Positions 59,482 to 64,000 of a stretch of DNA of 64,000 bases are shown here, piece after piece. The notes beneath the pieces are model-generated. The model was not told the DNA's origin, searched no databases, and saw only the letters and a program-made list of their open reading frames with translations. Origin of the DNA: Agapetus fuscipes (Eukaryota; Arthropoda; Insecta; Trichoptera; Glossosomatidae); the NCBI GenBank assembly GCA_951799405.1, contig OX637351.1, positions 3,504,251 through 3,568,250 of the forward strand. Reading direction: 5' to 3'. The number at the start of each line of letters is the position of its first letter. Position 1 is the stretch's first letter. Made by a program: the position numbers and the translations under genes.

Positions 59482-60846
59482 ATGAATTCAACACTGTCGA
59501 CATCGCTGCAAGATGCGTTCAACTACTATGAACAAAATCCTGATGGATCCACCTTGGATCCAAACGACCAGAGATCCCCAGACTTCGATGTCAACATGAC
59601 CTGTCTGTACGTGAACCCAGATTCCACAAACAACCTCTTCGAGTTCATCATCAATGGAATCATGCTCAACATAGTCGGGGTCTTTGGCATTTTCGGCAAC
59701 GTCATATCAATGATCATCCTTTCCAGACCCCAAATGAGATCCAGCATCAACTATTTGCTGATTGGCTTAGCAAGATGTGACACCGTTTTAATCATAACAT
59801 CAGTTTTGCTTTTTGGACTGCCTGGAATCTATCCACAAACTGGCTATCTGTTCAACTACTACTATTTAGTGTACCCTCACATATCACCGTTTCTCTTTCC
59901 GTTAGCCTTGACAGCTCAAACTGTTTCAGTCTACCTTACTTTGACAGTAACTTTAGAAAGGTTTGTGGCTGTTTGTCATCCACTCAGAGCGAGATCCCTT
60001 TGCACATATGGTAGAGCAAGGTGGTACGTTGTTGTTATCATAATTTTCTCATTTCTCTACAACTTGCCAAGATTCTGGGAGGTTTCTTTGAAAAGATACA
60101 CCCACCACGTGTACAATATAACAGTTTACTGTGTGGAAGCTTCAAACATGAGAGCAGACCCTTTGTACATCACAATCTACATCCACTGGTTGTACCTTGT
60201 CTTTCTGTATTTCCTGCCATTTACATCGCTTGCAATCTTAAACTCTTGCATTTACAAGCAAGTTAGAAGAGCAAACGCTGAAAGGCAGAGACTCTCTCGT
60301 CTCCAGAGAAGGGAAATTGGCTTAGCGACCATGCTTTTGTGCGTTGTCATTGTCTTTTTCCTTTGCAACATTTTAGCGTTAGTCTCAAATATCTTAGAAG
60401 CATTTTACGACATTATTTATGATCCTCTAGTCAAAACCAGCAACCTTCTAGTCACCATTAACAGCAGCGTCAACTTCATTATTTACGTCATCTTCGGAGA
60501 GAAGTTCAAAAGGTTGTTCTTGCGTCTTTTCTGCACGCATTCTTTTATGGTTGCTTCTGGAAGAGAGTCACCAGATGGCACACACGATGACTCCTTGATA
60601 TCAAATGGGGAAAACAGGCATTCTTTGCGTTTGCACAGGCAAAACACAACTTGCAGCAGGAACGGTGGGACGATCAAGTTCAATGGGAAAGACAGAAGGT
60701 CCATGAGGATCACGAGAGCTCCAAGTCCTGGACCTTGCGTCTACTATCCTGGAAACACCAGAGTCACGTACGCCACATCTTTAGCTGCGCCAAGTGAATG
60801 GGAGGCGGGAAACGGAAGTAGCACCTCCACCACAACCGTATTTTAA
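59482..60846 (+). CDS. FMRFaR: FMRFamide-type neuropeptide receptor (class A GPCR)
   Basis: 454 residues in a single exon. An extracellular N-terminus has N-glycosylation sites at N2 and N38. Seven membrane spans lie at about 54-80, 90-113, 136-160, 180-198, 228-256, 278-304 and 316-338. Class A marks are N73 in TM1, D100 in TM2 and E159-R160-F161 at the end of TM3 (DRY position). N331-F-I-I-Y335 stands in place of NPxxY, followed by an amphipathic helix 8 (EKFKRLFLRLF). LCTYGRARWY and YNLPRFWEV are stretches that I associate with insect FMRFamide receptors. There is no Cys at the usual start of TM3, so the common disulfide partner of C217 is absent. The Ser-rich tail (357-454) could be phosphorylated. 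Expected role: plasma-membrane receptor for FMRFamide-like peptides coupling to G proteins. The start has A at -3, and a mini-ORF lies just upstream. Confidence 0.92.
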   Translation: MNSTLSTSLQDAFNYYEQNPDGSTLDPNDQRSPDFDVNMTCLYVNPDSTNNLFEFIINGIMLNIVGVFGIFGNVISMIILSRPQMRSSINYLLIGLARCDTVLIITSVLLFGLPGIYPQTGYLFNYYYLVYPHISPFLFPLALTAQTVSVYLTLTVTLERFVAVCHPLRARSLCTYGRARWYVVVIIIFSFLYNLPRFWEVSLKRYTHHVYNITVYCVEASNMRADPLYITIYIHWLYLVFLYFLPFTSLAILNSCIYKQVRRANAERQRLSRLQRREIGLATMLLCVVIVFFLCNILALVSNILEAFYDIIYDPLVKTSNLLVTINSSVNFIIYVIFGEKFKRLFLRLFCTHSFMVASGRESPDGTHDDSLISNGENRHSLRLHRQNTTCSRNGGTIKFNGKDRRSMRITRAPSPGPCVYYPGNTRVTYATSLAAPSEWEAGNGSSTSTTTVF

Positions 60847-61967
60847 AAGCTTTTTTACTGAAATTTGCAAAGACAAGACCAGTTATATTTTTATTGTAGT
60901 CATGAAATCAAGTCATTTTAAATAAGTATTATAGTTTAAAATTTGTACATAAAGTTGTGAAAAGCATAATATTTTTAAATTAAATGGAGTGTGGTATAAA
61001 ATAATGAATTGTGGTATGAAATAATGAATTTTGGGATGAAAGAATAAATTAATTATTGATACGGATTGATTATGCGTATTCCTAGTCTAGTCAAAAGCTC
61101 AGAATTTTTGTATATTAATGACTAGTTCAACGCAATCTTAATTGCCTATTTATTTTACCAGAATTATTTTTCTAATTTATTTTATTTACACAATCGAGTA
61201 AAAACTTAGAATGTATATTATTTTTTATCCCTATTTCTTAAAGAACAGATTATAAATCCATGAAAAATCAGTTTATCGTGTTTGTATCTCATGTGAGAGT
61301 TACATAAAAAGAAAATAATGATATTTATATTTTTGACATTTTTTGATCCGAAACCAAACAAATTTTAATTTTAAGTGAATTTTGTAACAAAAAATTTAAA
61401 GTATGGACTTCATTTTGTTTCATTGAATTTTTTTTTTTTTTTCATTTTTTTAAGGGTTTATCAAATCACAAATTTTTAGAGTCTTCTCTGACCTAGAGGT
61501 TTTCTATTTTGTTGTCCCGTTTCTTTTAACTTCAAGAGAAGGCCTTCCAGGCTTCCACCACATGAAAAGAAAGATAGCTTTGTATCGTTATAGTTTGAAC
61601 GTTCATGTACTGCAGGTCCTTCTAAATTTATGATTTTAACATATACCTACCTTTAAATTACAAATGGCCAAAATTTTTAAAATTTGATTTCCGTGTTCCA
61701 AAATTAAACCAGATTAAAAAAATAACATTGTATTAATGAGAGCATTTCAGAATCACGCAAAATAAATTACATGTTAAAATTGTATAATTCACTTTAAATA
61801 TAAATTGAAATTAATATAAATTCAAAGCAAATTGTAATCACAACATTTAAAATTTAATCTCATTTTTAATTTATGGGAATAAAATTTCCATCACAAAATT
61901 CAATACATATTGGAAATTAAAACAATATTATCATTTTAACGTAAGTAGTACTTTGATATGTTATTAG
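60847..61967. other. 3' flank of the GPCR, AT-rich
   Basis: Likely 3' UTR and intergenic DNA. AATAAA at 61043-61048 is one of several candidate polyadenylation signals. No other gene is seen. Confidence 0.45.
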
Positions 61968-63022
61968 AAGGGACTGGAAAAAAGTGGTGTTATTTTTTGC
62001 GAAATTCGCTTTATTTTTTTGGGAAATTCGCGTTATTTTTGATCAAAAACATGGAAATTCGCGTTATTTTTCATGATAAACGGGGAGATTCGGTGTAATT
62101 TTTAGGGTTGATTTGATCGAAATAAAAGTTTATGTAACTGCAAAACTATAGATATTACTAACATTTACAATTTATTATATAAACAACAATATGTAACTTC
62201 AAAAACAATGAATAAACAACATCTGAATCAATACGAGTTACAACTTAGAAAAAACCATTTATTAAAAAAGTATTAATATTTCAATGACACTCCGAATACC
62301 CTGCAATATCCTTTTAAAATATTTAATTTTTGTGCATTTAGTCTCTAGATGAGGGCTATCTAATTTTTTTGAGGGATGTTGGCTTTTATGAAAGCCTCAA
62401 GTTGTGCTCTTGGCTAATCCAGCAGCAGCTTCACTCCTTGATGTATTTTCCTTCATTGATGTCACGATTCAAGTCTGTTTGGATGTCCAGGACAGTTCTG
62501 CTTATCATTTTTTTTTTTTTAATAAAATAGATTTGTGAATAGGAATGCAATTCACCAACCTACTCTGCCTGGCCAGAAACAGGTATTAATATCAATAATG
62601 AAAAAATCATTACGAGTATTGTTTATTTTAATTAATTATTAATTTATAATTACCCAATTACATTTGTTGAACCAGGGTCAAATTTATGGTCAAATGACCC
62701 AGGCGGGGATCGAACCCCGCGTCTAGCGTTCTAGCGTGTTTCAACGTTGAAAGATCAGCCCACTTGGCCCCCTCGACTATAACACCGACCAATTTTCCTG
62801 TGCTTTGCACCTTGCAAAGGGTTTTCACAGGAATCTTTTATTTTCCACAAAATAGTTGCGTTGCTGAAGCGACACATGACAACTTTTTCGCACAATTTCT
62901 ACCGAAAGTACGAAAATTCGCGATATTTGCGTAAAACCTCAAATTTCGCGTTATTCGCGTAAAAACATCAAAATTCGCGAATAAATTCGTTTTATCGCGA
63001 TCGCGAAATTTTCCAGTACCTA
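61968..63022. mobile_element. hAT-like non-autonomous element with GCGAAATTCGCG-type ends
   Basis: The ends AAGGGACTGGAAAA and TTTTCCAGTACCTA are inverse with few mismatches. The flanks GTTATTAG (61960-61967) and GTTATTAC (63023-63030) look like an 8-bp target duplication with one change. Subterminal regions are packed with AAATTCGCG motifs on both sides. No intact transposase. Confidence 0.65.
62512..62792 (-). repeat. SINE-3, full length, nested in the hAT-like element
   Basis: On the minus strand: GGTGTTATAGTCGAGGGGG head, B box GGGTTCGATCCCC (62712-62724 on the plus strand in inverse), CATTTGACCATAAATTTGAC, body, and an A-run end at 62512-62522. Confidence 0.85.
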
Positions 63023-63030
63023 GTTATTAC

Positions 63031-63850
63031 TTATGTAATATATTCATTATTTTTAATAATTAATATGTCAAATTTGAACACAAATATCAGAAAAAACAAA
63101 TCAAAAAACAAATATTCATCAACAAATGAAATTGTATTTAATAATTGTATTTACAAAATACCAGTATCCATTCGGAAAAAGTTAAATTAAGCCTTGTAAG
63201 ATTTCATCTATCCAGTATTAACCTTTAAATTTACAAAATAACTACCATTTTAAATTGAGGATCTGAAAGATTGATTATTATTATTTTTTTTTTTATTATT
63301 TTTTTTTTTTAAATTCATTTATTTATTTTTATAAAAAGCTACTCAGTTTCATGGTGGTTAAACTGAGAAATAGAGGAAAACGTATATGAAATACTTACAA
63401 ACATTTATTAGATGTTTATACAAAAATCAACAGATACAGCTCACATGACGCGCTCATCTCCGCCGTCCATTTTTCTACAAATTTTCATTTACCGTGCGTG
63501 GTATACATGTACTTTTAATATACAGAATCCAACCCGCATAGTATAAATCAGTTTTGTGGAAATATTTTTTATGGATAAAAAATAATTTACATTGGCATTT
63601 TGGAAAAATAAATAGCATACCGTGGGTTAACATTAAAATTTTCGATATTGCTCTCGATACTGTACCACAAATCTGTATTTGATTTTAAAACAATTTTTAA
63701 TATTGAAATATTTCATGAATTTTTCAATAACATTTTAATTCAAATTTAACTAGGTACATTATTCCATGCGCGGTGTTTGCCAAATTCCAAATGCGAATAA
63801 ATAAAAATAGGAATATTTGAGAATTTTGTGTGAAATGCAAATCACAATGC
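63031..63850. other. AT-rich spacer, no gene seen
   Basis: T-rich tracts at 63285-63315. No supported feature. Confidence 0.5.
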
Positions 63851-64000
63851 AGTCCGTAGTCCAGTGGCAACACTTCGGACTCGTAAATGGAAGGTTGTGG
63901 GTTCGAATCCCGGCGGCGCAGAAAAAATATACCATTTTTATTTTCAAATATGCTCTTCGCTGTGTTGAAAAATTCATACAACCTTTACCAAAGACCGGTC
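63851..64000 (+). repeat. SINE-2, cut by the window end
   Basis: Head (GTAGTCCAGTGGC, GGGTTCGAATCCC) and the first part of the body. The tail lies outside the window. Confidence 0.88.

Noticed and set aside
1..64000. CRISPR arrays, bacterial operons, riboswitches or replication origins
   Set aside because: Tandem repeats here lack the repeat-spacer pattern, and the window is clearly eukaryotic. No such features are supported.

Overview
The window is repeat-rich eukaryotic DNA, almost certainly from an arthropod and most likely an insect. Evidence: the one clear host gene is an FMRFamide-receptor-type GPCR of insect style, introns and spacers are AT-rich, and the LINE, Penelope-like, hAT and SAP-gag LTR families are those typical of arthropods. 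I cannot name the species. Only one protein-coding host gene is well supported (59482-60846, + strand, single coding exon); nearly everything else is mobile DNA or unassigned AT-rich spacer.

Layout. 0.2-22.7 kb: a mosaic of short retroposons (three tRNA-headed SINE families, here SINE-1, SINE-2, SINE-3), many copies of one LINE 3' end (LINE-A, tail of GATTA repeats), foldback MITEs, a hAT element carrying an L2-like LINE fragment, an RTE LINE tail, and Penelope-like (PLE) remnants with hammerhead-ribozyme-like motifs. 22.85-25.2 kb: a small gag-only LTR retrotransposon with 4-bp target duplication. 25.9-27.8 kb: SINEs including one headed by 5S rRNA sequence, and two hammerhead motifs facing opposite ways. 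27.87-38.04 kb: a 473-bp-LTR retrotransposon whose only ORF is a 771-residue Gag with SAP, gag, CCHC, coiled-coil, macrodomain and CCCH-finger parts; its 3' LTR is split by a second, 6.2-kb gag-only LTR element with near-identical 1.95-kb LTRs. 38-42.2 kb: SINE and LINE-A debris. 42.3-44.1 kb: a near-perfect 98-bp-arm foldback carrying a hammerhead motif, then a 21-bp/84-bp higher-order satellite. 44.4-57.9 kb: more LINE-A, L2-like, SINE, MITE and solo-LTR insertions, including a full-length 5S-tRNA-tRNA composite SINE bounded by a 36-bp target duplication. 57.9-61.9 kb: the GPCR locus. 62-63 kb: a hAT-like element with a SINE-3 inside; the window ends inside a SINE-2.

The most unusual items are (1) the retrotransposon Gag fused to a TARG1/OARD1-type macrodomain and a CCCH finger, (2) the triple-headed 5S-tRNA-tRNA SINE proven as one mobilised unit by its target duplication, and (3) a set of hammerhead-like motifs whose three stems covary between copies. 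All functional statements are inferences from sequence; nothing was searched against a database.
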